A stretch of 64,000 nt of DNA from Isoptericola halotolerans (GTDB lineage Bacteria; Actinomycetota; Actinomycetes; Actinomycetales; Cellulomonadaceae): assembly GCF_003003075.1 (NCBI RefSeq), contig NZ_PVTX01000001.1, positions 124,001-188,000 of the forward strand. Direction: 5' to 3'. The first letter of the stretch is position 1; every line of letters begins with the position of its first letter. This document shows positions 24,913 to 33,656 of the stretch, piece by piece. The notes beneath the pieces were generated by a model. It searched no databases, was not told the DNA's origin, and worked only from the letters and a program-made list of their open reading frames with translations. Both the position numbers and the translations under genes were made by a program.

Positions 24913-25995
24913 ATGGCACCGCGCGCCTACCCCTGGGTGCTCCACGTCGACCTCGACCAGTTCCTGGCGGCGGTCGAGGTCCTGCGCCGCCCGGAGCTCG
25001 CCGGCCGGCCGGTGATCGTGGGTGGACGCGGCGACCCGACCGAGCGCGCGGTGGTCTCGACCGCCTCCTACGAGGCGCGCGAGCACGGCGTCCGCTCCGG
25101 CATGCCGCTGCGGATCGCGGCGCGCAAGGTCCCGGACGCCGTCCTCCTGCCCGTGGACCACGAGGCCTACACGGAGGTCTCGACGCAGGTCATGGACACG
25201 CTCCGTGGCCTCGGCATGCCGGCCGAGGTGCTCGGGTGGGACGAGGCGTTCCTGGGCTACGACGGCGACGACCCGGTGACCGCTGCCCGCCGCGCGCAGG
25301 AGGCGGTGCTCGCCGCGACCCGGCTGCACTGCTCCGTCGGCATCGGGGACAACAAGATCCGCGCCAAGACCGCCACCGGGTTCGGCAAGCCTGCCGGCGT
25401 CTTCCGGCTCACCGCCGACACGTGGTTCGACGTGATGGGGGAGCGGCCCTGCATCGACCTCTGGGGCGTCGGGTCCAAGGTGTCCCGGCGTCTCGCCACC
25501 CACGGCATCACGACGGTCGCCGAGCTCGCCGCGACCGACCCCGGCCTGCTCGTCGGCGAGTTCGGGCCCCGTATGGGTCCCTGGTACGGGGACCTGGGGC
25601 ACGGTCGGGGCTCCGCGGTCGTCGACGACACCCCGTGGGTGGCGCGCGGGCACAGCCGGGAGACGACCTACCAGCACAACCTCACCACCGCCGAGGAGGT
25701 GGCGGCGGCACTGCAGGAGCTCGTCACGCAGGTGCACACCGACACCGAGGCGGAGGGCCGACCGGTCCTCCGGGTCAGCCTCAAGGTCCGCTACGCGCCG
25801 TTCTTCACCCAGACCCGCTCCACGAAGCTCCCCGGCCCCACCCGATCCCGCGAGGAGATCGCCGGGGCGATCCTGGCGCTCGCGGCGGGCATGGAGCCAG
25901 GCAGAGAGGTCCGCCTGCTGGGTGTGCGCGCCGAGATGGTCATGCCCGGCGACGGTGGCTCCGCCGAGCGCACCCCCGTGCGCGGACGGATCTGA
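24913..25995 (+). CDS. dinB: Y-family DNA polymerase, DinB2-like with leucine steric gate
   Basis: 360 residues. Catalytic residues are kept: first Asp in HVDLDQFLAAVE (D13), and Asp-Glu in LGWDEAFLGYD (about residues 113-114). Fingers and thumb follow (CSVGIGDNKIRAKTATGFGKPAG; DLWGVGSKVSRRLATHGI, a helix-hairpin-helix), and the little finger ends near residue 340. There is no beta-clamp tail of the usual QLSLF type. The position of the aromatic sugar gate (F13 of E. coli Pol IV, DCFFAAVE) is Leu18 here (DQFLAAVE). Mycobacterium smegmatis DinB2 also has Leu there and uses ribonucleotides well. The last 56 bases overlap the end of the next, convergent gene. Confidence 0.88.
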   Translation: MAPRAYPWVLHVDLDQFLAAVEVLRRPELAGRPVIVGGRGDPTERAVVSTASYEAREHGVRSGMPLRIAARKVPDAVLLPVDHEAYTEVSTQVMDTLRGLGMPAEVLGWDEAFLGYDGDDPVTAARRAQEAVLAATRLHCSVGIGDNKIRAKTATGFGKPAGVFRLTADTWFDVMGERPCIDLWGVGSKVSRRLATHGITTVAELAATDPGLLVGEFGPRMGPWYGDLGHGRGSAVVDDTPWVARGHSRETTYQHNLTTAEEVAAALQELVTQVHTDTEAEGRPVLRVSLKVRYAPFFTQTRSTKLPGPTRSREEIAGAILALAAGMEPGREVRLLGVRAEMVMPGDGGSAERTPVRGRI

Positions 25996-26917
25996 GCGGT
26001 CGCGGGTCATCACGATGCCGTGGCTCGGGCAGCGCCACGGAGTGCGGACCCTCGGACTGCGGGGGGTCGGCGCGCAGCTTGGCGGCCATCCGGTCGAGCA
26101 GCGCGGGGATCTCCAGCCCGGGTGGGGCCTCCGCCTCGACCGGGACGGAGGTGCCGACCAGGACGAGTGCGCCGTCGACGACGGTCATCGCGGCCGTGAT
26201 GCGCCGCGCGTCCGCACCGCCGGGGCCGGGCTCGACGGCGGTGAACCCGGCATAGCCGTGGACGCCGGCGGCGGGGTCGCGGTCGCCGTACCCGTCCCAC
26301 GGAAGCGTCAGCCCGTCCTCGACGGCGCCCGGGTCGTCCCCGACGGCGCGGAGCCGGTCGACCTCGTGCGGCTCAGGCAGAAAAGGGCCCCGGGGGCCGG
26401 ACTCGGCCAGGAGCCTGGACCGGTAGATGTCGGTGACCGTCTCCACGCCCCGGGGTGTCCGGCCAGCTGTCACCACGCTGGTGAAGACCTGTGCCCGTCC
26501 CGCAGCGACCCCGGACGTCCTGAGCTCGCCGTGTGCCATGCCGGACCGCACCGCGGACTGGAAACCGACGGACGTGAGAAGCCGGAGCGCCGGCATGCGT
26601 GGCGGCAGCGGCACGACGTCGTCGGGCAGCCGTTCCTCGTCCCTCGGCTCGAGGCTCCACGACCCGACCCATGCGCGCTCGACCGGCACCTCCCTCGTCG
26701 TACCCTCCGGGAAGTCCTCCACCGTGAGGGCCCAGGGCCCCGGGTCCCACACGAGCAGCTTCGCCTCCCGGTGCCGCTGCCAGGCCGCGCTGACGACCGG
26801 TCCCACCTGCAGGGTGGCGATGAGTGCCAGCACGACGAGAACGGCGGTCGCCGGTACGGCCCAGACGGCGTTCCTCGGGCTCCACGCCGCTGCCCAGAGC
26901 TTCGTCACGGTCTTCAC
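25940..26917 (-). CDS. Membrane-anchored protein of the 26-29 kb operon, unknown
   Basis: 325 residues; ATG at 26917 overlaps the upstream stop by four bases (ATGA). A short basic N-terminus is followed by one membrane helix (VWAVPATAVLVVLALIATL), and the remaining 280 residues should lie outside the membrane. That domain has mixed alpha/beta character, no cysteines before the tail and a very basic end (RGCARRSHRRRA). I do not recognise it. As last gene of a three-gene overlapping set with an EspC-like and a large helical protein, it may be a surface receptor or anchor for them. Its 3' end overlaps dinB by 56 bases in antisense. Confidence 0.7.
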   Translation of the reverse strand: MKTVTKLWAAAWSPRNAVWAVPATAVLVVLALIATLQVGPVVSAAWQRHREAKLLVWDPGPWALTVEDFPEGTTREVPVERAWVGSWSLEPRDEERLPDDVVPLPPRMPALRLLTSVGFQSAVRSGMAHGELRTSGVAAGRAQVFTSVVTAGRTPRGVETVTDIYRSRLLAESGPRGPFLPEPHEVDRLRAVGDDPGAVEDGLTLPWDGYGDRDPAAGVHGYAGFTAVEPGPGGADARRITAAMTVVDGALVLVGTSVPVEAEAPPGLEIPALLDRMAAKLRADPPQSEGPHSVALPEPRHRDDPRPLRSVRARGCARRSHRRRA

Positions 26918-29040
26918 GGGGATTCTCCTAGTCGTCGTCCGGCCAGCGACGTGGTGCCGAAGTGGCCGGCGAACGTGTCGCGCATGGTCGTGGAGTCGGG
27001 ATCGATACGTACCGTCGCGTCGGCGATCTCCTGGGCGGAGGCGCCCTGCTCGACGAGCTCGTCGGCCATCGAGTCCCGGAGCCTCCCGACCGTCCGCTCG
27101 CGCAGCTCGTGCTCCGCGGCCAGGACCTCCTCGCGCGCCGGACCGACGTGGTCGGTGAGCAGCGACGGCAGGAGCACCCCGCCGCCGGCGGCGGCTGCCG
27201 ACACCGCGGGACGGGCGCCGATCGTCCCGACGCTCGCCGCCGTGGAGAAGGCACCGATCGTCGCCAGATCCCTGGCCTCCCGGCGCCGGGCGACGGTGAT
27301 GACGTCGGACGTGGTGGCTCCGGCGACGACCGACACGTCTTTGACCGCGGAGGCCGCGACGGCGTCGGGGTCGCCGTCACCGACCCCCTGCCGCGTCGCC
27401 TCGACGGCCATCTGGTCGAGGTACGGGTCCGTCGAGCCCAGCCAGTAGCCGGCGGTGGTGTCGCTCCGCGAGGTCACCCCGATCACCGTGCACAGCGCGA
27501 CCGGGTCCAGGCGTGGTTGGAGCGTGTCGGACCACGTCGTGGCCGCCGTCGTCGTGTCGGCCAGCGGCACCCGGCCGAGGACCCCGGGGTCCGACGGGCC
27601 TGCGTCGGTGCGCACGTTGTCGTCGAACGACACGAAGTAGGGCTCGTATGCCTGTGCGAGATGGCGGCTCGCCTCGTCGGACACCGTCGTCGGCACGGTG
27701 AGCAGGCCACGCCCGGTGACCAACGCCGTCGTCACGTGCGACGCCAGGAGGGCGGCCTGCCGCTGGTGCCCGACCGTGGAGGCGTCGCGGGTCCCACCCG
27801 CGACGGCCGCCGCGAAGAGCCCCGTGATCGCGGTGCCGCCGTCGTGCCACCCGTCGAGCGGCGACTGACCGAACCAGGCGTCCACCCGCCGGGCGAGCTC
27901 GTCCTCGCCGCCCCGGGCGAAGTACTCCAGAGCCGCCTCAGGACGGCCCGACAGACCGTCAGCGATCGCCTCGCTCAGCGGTGCCGCGTCCGCGATCTCG
28001 ACGTCCGTGGCGCCCAGCCGTCCGCGCCGGTCGGACCACGCGTCCGCCGCGCCGATGAACGTGGCGGGCGGCATCGCGGGGGCCAGCAGGAGCGCCGCGA
28101 GCCGCGACCGCTCGTCGAGCCCGAGCACGCTCTCGTCGAGGTCGTCGACGACGGCGCGTCCGAAGGCGTGGAGCTCCGGCTCGGTGGCGCTCGCGGCCCA
28201 CGCGGCGGTACCGGTCCGCAGGGCCGACGCCAGCTCGTCGTCGTCCACGGTCCCGCCGAGGGCGAGGTAGAGCTCGCCGGGCGTCGCCGTCCGCCAGAAC
28301 GCCGCCCACAGCCCCGGGTCGTCGCCGGCCGCGACCAGGGCGTCCACCAGGTCCTGGCGGGCTGCGGCCCGGGCGTCCCGGCCGGTGGTCGTCGACACCG
28401 TGGACAGCAATCCCGCGAGCGCGGTGCCCTGCGGCCACGACGCGCCGAACGTGGCGAGGTCGGCTCCTGCGGCGGCAGCGAGCCGCACGACCTCGACCCG
28501 GGCGAGGCCCACGAGCGCCACCGCGGCCCGGTGGGAGTCGGCTTCCTTGCCGTCCCGGGCGACACGCCACGCGTGCTCGGCGGCGGTGATCTCGCTCCTG
28601 GCCTGGGACGCCCGCTGCCTGGCGTCCCAGGCCATGCGGACCGCGTCCGCCTGCTGGGGGTGTGTCGGGTCCGCGCCGGTGCGCCAGGCGGCGGCCTCGT
28701 CGAGCTCGGCGGCCACCAGCTCACGGTGGGCCACGTCGCGGCGGAGGATGGCCCGGAGCGCGGCCTCCTGGTGGTCCGCCAGGTCGCCGGCATGGGCCCG
28801 GAGCGCCGAGGCGGCGGCGGACAGCACGTCGCGGGCCAGCTCGGCCTCCGACCGCACGGCGGTGATCGCGGATCGCGCCTCGTCCACCGCGCCGGAGCGC
28901 TGACCGGCCAGCGCTCCGGCGACGCGCCCCATCCCGGTACAGGTGTCGGACAGTGCCGAACCTGCCCGGGCGAGGGTGCCGGCCAGGTCCTCCAACCGCG
29001 CCGGCGACCCGGTCAGCGCGGTGAGCTCGACGTCGCGCAT
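26914..29040 (-). CDS. Large helical WXG/LXG-like protein, putative type VII substrate
   Basis: 708 residues, ATG 29040 overlapping the upstream stop (TGATG), with GGGAGG as ribosome site. Residues 1-190 are predicted long helices rich in Ala and charged residues (SALSDTCTGMGRVAGALAGQ; HAGDLADHQEAALRAILRRD), resembling the helical head of LXG/WXG100-type substrates. Residues about 190-500 contain motifs such as LWAAFWRTATPGELYLALGG and LDERSRLAALLLAPAMPP, loosely like DUF6571 proteins. Near residue 610 there is a glycine-rich hydrophobic stretch (AVSAAAAGGGVLLPSLL), followed by a charged helical end. No signal peptide and no known toxin motif. Operon position suggests secretion with the small EspC-like protein upstream. 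Function unknown. Confidence 0.72.
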   Translation of the reverse strand: MRDVELTALTGSPARLEDLAGTLARAGSALSDTCTGMGRVAGALAGQRSGAVDEARSAITAVRSEAELARDVLSAAASALRAHAGDLADHQEAALRAILRRDVAHRELVAAELDEAAAWRTGADPTHPQQADAVRMAWDARQRASQARSEITAAEHAWRVARDGKEADSHRAAVALVGLARVEVVRLAAAAGADLATFGASWPQGTALAGLLSTVSTTTGRDARAAARQDLVDALVAAGDDPGLWAAFWRTATPGELYLALGGTVDDDELASALRTGTAAWAASATEPELHAFGRAVVDDLDESVLGLDERSRLAALLLAPAMPPATFIGAADAWSDRRGRLGATDVEIADAAPLSEAIADGLSGRPEAALEYFARGGEDELARRVDAWFGQSPLDGWHDGGTAITGLFAAAVAGGTRDASTVGHQRQAALLASHVTTALVTGRGLLTVPTTVSDEASRHLAQAYEPYFVSFDDNVRTDAGPSDPGVLGRVPLADTTTAATTWSDTLQPRLDPVALCTVIGVTSRSDTTAGYWLGSTDPYLDQMAVEATRQGVGDGDPDAVAASAVKDVSVVAGATTSDVITVARRREARDLATIGAFSTAASVGTIGARPAVSAAAAGGGVLLPSLLTDHVGPAREEVLAAEHELRERTVGRLRDSMADELVEQGASAQEIADATVRIDPDSTTMRDTFAGHFGTTSLAGRRLGESP

Positions 29041-29402
29041 CACACCTCCCGATCCGCGAGCGGGCCCGCGGCGGGCCCTCGCGCCGGCTCGCCGCGGGCC
29101 GAGGACAGCACCATCCGGGCGAGAACGTCCGCCGTGCCGGCGTCGGCGGACTCGTAGACCGCGGCGGCCTGGCGCAGGCCCTCCGCGAGCCCTTCGAGCG
29201 CTGACACCAGGCTGCGGTGCACCGGGGCCCACGCGGCGAGGAGATCCTCGATCGCGGCCGCGAGCACCGGCTCACCGGCGGCCTCGGCCGCGCCGTGCGC
29301 CGTCACGCGTTCCGTGGTGAGCCCGGCGAGCAGAGCCGCGGTGTCACCGGCACGTCCGCCGGCCGCGGCGAGCTCCGCCGTGTCGATGTCGATGTGCGCC
29401 AT
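29040..29402 (-). CDS. Small EspC/WXG100-like helical protein
   Basis: 120 residues from ATG 29402. Two amphipathic helices (DTAELAAAGGRAGDTAALLAGL and PVLAAAIEDLLAAWAPVHRSL) are followed by a third (ALEGLAEGLRQAAAVYESADAG), the pattern of the EspC-like type VII secretion target family. The end AAAVYESADAGTADVL carries a Y-x-x-x-D motif, close to the YxxxD/E secretion signal of these proteins. First gene of the operon, overlapping the 708-residue gene by one base. No EccC ATPase or other ESX core gene is in the window, so the secretion machine would be encoded elsewhere. Confidence 0.7.
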   Translation of the reverse strand: MAHIDIDTAELAAAGGRAGDTAALLAGLTTERVTAHGAAEAAGEPVLAAAIEDLLAAWAPVHRSLVSALEGLAEGLRQAAAVYESADAGTADVLARMVLSSARGEPARGPAAGPLADREV

Positions 29403-29486
29403 GTCACGGGACCGTAGCGACGCGGGGGCGACTCGTCCGCACGCCGTCCACAGCCCTGTGGACAACTAGCGCTGCCGGGCCGCCCG

Positions 29487-30200
29487 TCAGTCCCACCACA
29501 GGCGGTACCAGTGGTCGGGTCCGGCACCCGGGCCGTCGTCCTCGCGCAGCCCCCATCCCCACCACGGCGTGACCTCGTGCGGCGGGACGGCGGCGTCGTC
29601 CACACCCAGCCCCACCACGAATCGGTAGAGCTCGTCGCACTGGCACCCGGGCCAGTGGTGCTCGCCCACCGCGAACTCGTGGTCGCAGCACACCAGCACA
29701 CCCTCGACGGTGAGGCGCTCGTCGCACCGGCCGGGCCCGACGACGTACCCGTGCGCGCGCAGCCGGTCCGGGTGCGCCACCACCGCGCGCAGCACCGTCC
29801 CGATGGTCGGACCGTCGTTCTGCCGTTCGGTGGCGAGGTAGTCGGCCGGGAGGCGTTCCAGCAGGTCAGCAGCCACCGCGGCGTCCAGGTCCACGAACCG
29901 GTAGAACGACGACGCACCCAGGGAGTCGGGCAGCAGCACCGGTTCGAGCGTCCGCTCGAGGCCCGCCCGGAGCATCCAGCCGTGCCGGTCGTCGCACCAG
30001 AAGTGGGTGGTGGTGGGGGACTGCGCCGTCTGCTCCTCGAGCTGCCAGGCGGTGGTCAGGTCGACGAGCTCGGGTGACGTGAACCGCCGACGGGGCAGCT
30101 CCGGCCGCCCGGACGGGCCGGCACCGGGCGGGGCACCGCGCACGGCACCGGGCGCGGCGGGGTCGGCGGGCTGGTCGGACGGGACGGCGGGTGCGGGCAC
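29487..30200 (-). CDS. Hypothetical protein with Cys/His-rich end
   Basis: 237 residues from GTG 30200, chosen for the GGAGG seven bases upstream; longer in-frame forms are Arg/Pro-rich and look non-coding. The first 40 residues are Pro/Ala-rich and probably disordered. The folded part runs from FTSPELVDLTTAWQLEEQT. The last third has several cysteines and histidines (RCDERLTVEGVLVCCDHEF, HHWPGCQCDELYRF), which could bind a metal. No family recognised. It lies 85 bases upstream of the EspC-like gene on the same strand but is downstream in neither operon with certainty. Confidence 0.72.
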   Translation of the reverse strand: MPAPAVPSDQPADPAAPGAVRGAPPGAGPSGRPELPRRRFTSPELVDLTTAWQLEEQTAQSPTTTHFWCDDRHGWMLRAGLERTLEPVLLPDSLGASSFYRFVDLDAAVAADLLERLPADYLATERQNDGPTIGTVLRAVVAHPDRLRAHGYVVGPGRCDERLTVEGVLVCCDHEFAVGEHHWPGCQCDELYRFVVGLGVDDAAVPPHEVTPWWGWGLREDDGPGAGPDHWYRLWWD

Positions 30201-30379
30201 GGGATCCTCCACGGGTCGGTCGAGCGACGGACGACCGACACCCTGCCGCCCAGCCGCGCACCGCCGTCGTGCGGGGACCGGAGCCTGTGGAAACCTGGGA
30301 AGGGTGGTCACCCGTGATGCGTTGCGCCACGGGAGAACGACCGTGACAACGAGCCCAGGAAGGCGCATCCTCGACACTG

Positions 30380-30868
30380 ATGAGCGACACCACCATGCGG
30401 CCAGAGCCGCGCACCTACCCGCAGACCCCGACCGCCGAGCCGGTCAGCGACGAGCTCCTGGTGGTCCACCTCAAGCGTGACGGCGGGGTCCGGCACGAGT
30501 ACTTCCGGCCTCCGGAGCTGGTGCGGCACGAGGTGGCCGACGGCGTCCTCGCGGTCACCCTCGCCGCGGACGGCGACACCCCCCAGCGCACCCGGCACTT
30601 CCCGCTGGCGGAGATCGCCGAGTACGTCCTGGAGGCCCCCAGCGCCGCCTACGAGGAGGCGTTCGACGCCTGGACGCAGAGCACGTTCGGCGTCGACGCC
30701 GACACCTACCGTTCGATGCGCGACACGTCCAAGGGCGTGACGATGGCCGAGAACATGCGCCGGCAGATCGCCGAAGGCCTGGGCGTGGACCCCGACGCGG
30801 TGCACTTCGGCGGCTCCTTCACCATCGACGACGACGAGGACTGGGAAGGCTCGCCCGACGACGAGTAG
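30380..30868 (+). CDS. Hypothetical acidic protein
   Basis: 162 residues. A disordered N-terminus of about 22 residues is followed by a beta-rich segment (DELLVVHLKRDGGVRHEYFRPPELVRHEVADGVLAVTL), helices, and an acidic end (DDDEDWEGSPDDE). No membrane helix, signal peptide or catalytic motif. I do not recognise it. The next gene begins within 40 bases on the same strand, so the two may form an operon. Confidence 0.7.
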   Translation: MSDTTMRPEPRTYPQTPTAEPVSDELLVVHLKRDGGVRHEYFRPPELVRHEVADGVLAVTLAADGDTPQRTRHFPLAEIAEYVLEAPSAAYEEAFDAWTQSTFGVDADTYRSMRDTSKGVTMAENMRRQIAEGLGVDPDAVHFGGSFTIDDDEDWEGSPDDE

Positions 30869-30903
30869 CGATGAGTTCGTGGCCGCCCACCCGTCTACCG
30901 GCC

Positions 30904-31782
30904 ATGACCACCGAGACCCGCACCCTGGACGTGCCAGGCGCCGTCCTGACCTTCGACATCCACACCCCGGAGCGTGACGGCGGGTGCCCGCCGCTGTTCG
31001 TCCTCGGCAACCCGATGGAGGCGGACGGCTTCTCCCAGCTCGTCGCCGAGATCGGCGACCGGACGGTCCTGACGTACGACCCGCGGGGCACCGCCCGATC
31101 CGTCCTCGAGCCGGACGGCGGCACGCGCGTCGAGGACCACGCGGCCGACCTGCACGCCGTGGTGCAGGCGGTCGGCGTCGGCCCGCTCGACGCCCTCGGG
31201 TCGTCCGGGGGCGGTGTCACCGGTCTCGCCTGGGCGGCCGCGTACCCCGAGGACGTGCGCTGCCTCGTGGCCCACGAGCCGCCGCTGACCTCGTTGCTCG
31301 AGGACCGGGACGTCGCCGTGCAGGCCCAGGCGGACATCGTCCGGACCTACGAGGAGTCGGGGTTCGGCCCGGCGATGGCCAAGTTCCTCCGGCTGGTCTT
31401 CGCCACGGAGCCGTTCACCGAGGCCTTCCTCGACCAGCCCGACCCGGACCCGGCCGAGTACGGGATGCCCCCGGGGGACGACGGCCGCCGCGACGACCTC
31501 ATGCTGGGCAAGATGCTGACCGTGATGCCGCTGTGGGAGCCGCCGCTCGACGAGGTGCGCGCCCTCGTCCGCGACGGCCGCCTGCGGGTGCTGCCCGCCG
31601 TCGGTGCGGCCTCCCCGCCCGGCGCGCTCGCCTCCCGCGGTGCCACCGCGCTCGCCACGGCGCTGGGCTCGCGGCCGGTGGTCTTCCCGGGCGACCACGG
31701 CGGGTTCGCGAAGAACGAGTGGTCCCCGGACAACGACCCGGGGGCGTTCTGGGTGCGCCTGCGCGAGGTCCTCGCCTGCTGA
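30904..31782 (+). CDS. Alpha/beta hydrolase
   Basis: 292 residues from ATG 30904; ATG 30871, three bases after the previous stop, is an in-frame alternative adding 11 residues. Oxyanion segment FVLGNPMEADGF, YDPRGTARSVLE, nucleophile elbow GSSGGGVTGLAWA and a late His in FPGDHGGFAKNE. Aspartate is less clear. Similar to small esterases of actinobacteria. A perfect palindromic terminator overlaps its stop codon. Confidence 0.85.
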   Translation: MTTETRTLDVPGAVLTFDIHTPERDGGCPPLFVLGNPMEADGFSQLVAEIGDRTVLTYDPRGTARSVLEPDGGTRVEDHAADLHAVVQAVGVGPLDALGSSGGGVTGLAWAAAYPEDVRCLVAHEPPLTSLLEDRDVAVQAQADIVRTYEESGFGPAMAKFLRLVFATEPFTEAFLDQPDPDPAEYGMPPGDDGRRDDLMLGKMLTVMPLWEPPLDEVRALVRDGRLRVLPAVGAASPPGALASRGATALATALGSRPVVFPGDHGGFAKNEWSPDNDPGAFWVRLREVLAC

Positions 31783-31837
31783 TCGGGCCGGCCCGGCCGG
31801 CCCGATCAGCAGCCGGCCCGGCCGGCCCGATCAGCAG
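31776..31837. terminator. Palindromic bidirectional terminator with duplicated right half
   Basis: 31776-31812 is a 37-base palindrome with perfect 18-bp arms and one central base; it includes the TGA of the hydrolase gene. Its right 25 bases (31788-31812) are repeated in direct tandem at 31813-31837, seven bases before the alpha-amylase stop on the other strand. Confidence 0.8.
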
Positions 31838-31843
31838 GCGTGC

Positions 31844-33598
31844 TCAGCTCCGCCAGGTGTCGTCGAGCGCGAGCGACCCGTCGGCGCCGACGGTCGCGGT
31901 CCGGTTGCCGCCGGACTCCCAGACGACGTCCCCGCCGTCGACCTTGACGTACTTGTACTCGAACGAGGCGCCGGCGGGCAGGTCGACCGTGCCGGTCCAC
32001 ACCGGGTAGCCGTCGGCGGAGAGCACGACGCCGGAGGCCGGGTCCCAGGAGCCGAGCTCGGGCCGGCTGCCCACGATGCGCACGTCCTGGCCCCACGTCG
32101 TGGTCGCCTCGACCGCGACGTCGACGTCGCCCTGGGGGGTGACGCTGCCCGGGCCGGACGTCGCGCCGACGTGCAGCGCCACCGCACCGTAGGCCGGCAC
32201 CGTCGCGGTGAACGTGCCGTCGCCCGCCACCGTGCGGGTCACCGAGCAGTCGGCGGCGGCGACGACGTCGCAGTACTCCCCGGCCGGCAGGTCGGTGGCG
32301 TACGTGCGGGTCACGTCCCAGGAGTTGTTGTTGATCGTCACGTACCCGGCCGAGCCGCGGCCGTACGCGACGTGGTTGCCGCCGTCGTCCCACCACCGCG
32401 TCACGCCCGCCGAGCCGACGGTGTTGTGGAAGCCGACCATGCCCTGGACCTCCGTCCAGCGCTGCTCGCAGGTCCACGCCCCGGAGGAGCACTCGGCGTC
32501 GGGCACGCTGTCGGAGGTGGCGCCGGGTGCGCCGGCGTCGTAGTCGGAGAACGTGTACCCGGAGTAGACGGTGGGCGACCCGTACGGCCACGAGAGCAGG
32601 AAGACGTTGGCGAGCGTGTACTTCGCGCCCCACTGGTAGCTCATGGACTCGCCGTTGCGCTCGGTGTCGTGGTTGGAGACGAAGACGCCGGCGCGGTCGG
32701 ACGGCAGCTTGCCGTCTCCGACGTACCGCAGGCTCGCGATGTTCGCGTCGAAGGCGTGCTTGAGCTCGCGGGCGTAGTCGAACTCGTGGGAGTCGCCGCT
32801 GCCGAGGTACTCGGACGGCTGGACGGGTTCGCCGGCGGCGCCGATGACCTCGTGCACCCAGTAGACGTCGGAGTGGTCCATGGCGGCCTTGATGGCCTCG
32901 AGGTCCGCCGCGGGGACGTGCTTGGCGGCGTCGATGCGGAAGCCGGCCACGCCGAGGGAGACGAGGTCGTCGAGGTAGGCCGCGATCGTCTCCCGGACGT
33001 ACGTGGACGAGGTGCGCAGGTCCTGCAGCGCCACGAGGCGGCAGTGCTGGACCTCCCAGCGGTCCTGGTAGTTGCTGATGTCGGAGCGGCAGTCGTTGAA
33101 GTCCCACCCCGAGTACATCGGGAAGCTGTCCTCGGCGTAGGGCGACCCGGCGACGCCGTACCCGGCGGAGTCCGCGCCGGCCATGTGGTTGACGACGGCG
33201 TCTGCGATGACCTCGACGCCGGCGTCGTGGCAGGTCGAGACCATCGCCGCGAACTCGGCGCGGGTGCCGAGCTTCGACTCGATCTGGTAGCTGACCGGCT
33301 GGTAGGAGGTCCACCAGGCGTCGCCGGGGACGTGCTCGGCGGGCGGGGAGACCTGCACGTAGCCGAACCCGGCCGGGCCGATCTCGGACGTGCACTCGGC
33401 GGCGACGGCGTCCCACGTCCACTGGAAGAGGTTGAGGATGACGTCCTTGCCGTCGTTCGGCGGGGTCTGGGCCTGCGCGCCGGGTGGCGCGACGCCGAGC
33501 ACGAGTGCGAGTGCTGCGGCCACGGTGGTGGCGAGCGTGGCGAGCGGTGCTCTGCCGTGGCGCTTGCCGGGGTGGACGTCCTGGTGGGCGGTGCGCAT
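31844..33598 (-). CDS. Secreted alpha-amylase, GH13 with CBM20
   Basis: 584 residues, ATG 33598. Signal peptide cleaved near APPGAQA. The GH13 catalytic core (subfamily 32 type) has region I DAVVNHM, region II GFRIDAAKH (nucleophile Asp), region III WVHEVIG (acid/base Glu) and region IV FVSNHDTERN. A beta domain follows, and residues from about 485 form a CBM20 starch-binding module (WGQDVRIVGSRPELGSWDPASG, FEYKYVKVDGGDVVWESGGNR). It hydrolyses starch outside the cell. The divergent ribokinase gene shares the upstream region, which contains a TTGCTGCAA element. Confidence 0.95.
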   Translation of the reverse strand: MRTAHQDVHPGKRHGRAPLATLATTVAAALALVLGVAPPGAQAQTPPNDGKDVILNLFQWTWDAVAAECTSEIGPAGFGYVQVSPPAEHVPGDAWWTSYQPVSYQIESKLGTRAEFAAMVSTCHDAGVEVIADAVVNHMAGADSAGYGVAGSPYAEDSFPMYSGWDFNDCRSDISNYQDRWEVQHCRLVALQDLRTSSTYVRETIAAYLDDLVSLGVAGFRIDAAKHVPAADLEAIKAAMDHSDVYWVHEVIGAAGEPVQPSEYLGSGDSHEFDYARELKHAFDANIASLRYVGDGKLPSDRAGVFVSNHDTERNGESMSYQWGAKYTLANVFLLSWPYGSPTVYSGYTFSDYDAGAPGATSDSVPDAECSSGAWTCEQRWTEVQGMVGFHNTVGSAGVTRWWDDGGNHVAYGRGSAGYVTINNNSWDVTRTYATDLPAGEYCDVVAAADCSVTRTVAGDGTFTATVPAYGAVALHVGATSGPGSVTPQGDVDVAVEATTTWGQDVRIVGSRPELGSWDPASGVVLSADGYPVWTGTVDLPAGASFEYKYVKVDGGDVVWESGGNRTATVGADGSLALDDTWRS

Positions 33599-33647
33599 CG
33601 TTGCGGCTCCCTCGGTCGACCGCGCGCCAGTGCGCGGTTGCGGGCGT

Positions 33648-33656
33648 TTGCTGCAA
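33648..33656. promoter_or_regulatory. TTGCTGCAA element upstream of alpha-amylase
   Basis: A 9-bp palindrome (TTGC-T-GCAA), 50 bases before the amylase start, followed by a TGCAG repeat. This half-site style resembles operators of MalR-type LacI regulators of amylase genes in actinobacteria. Short, so weak evidence. Confidence 0.35.
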
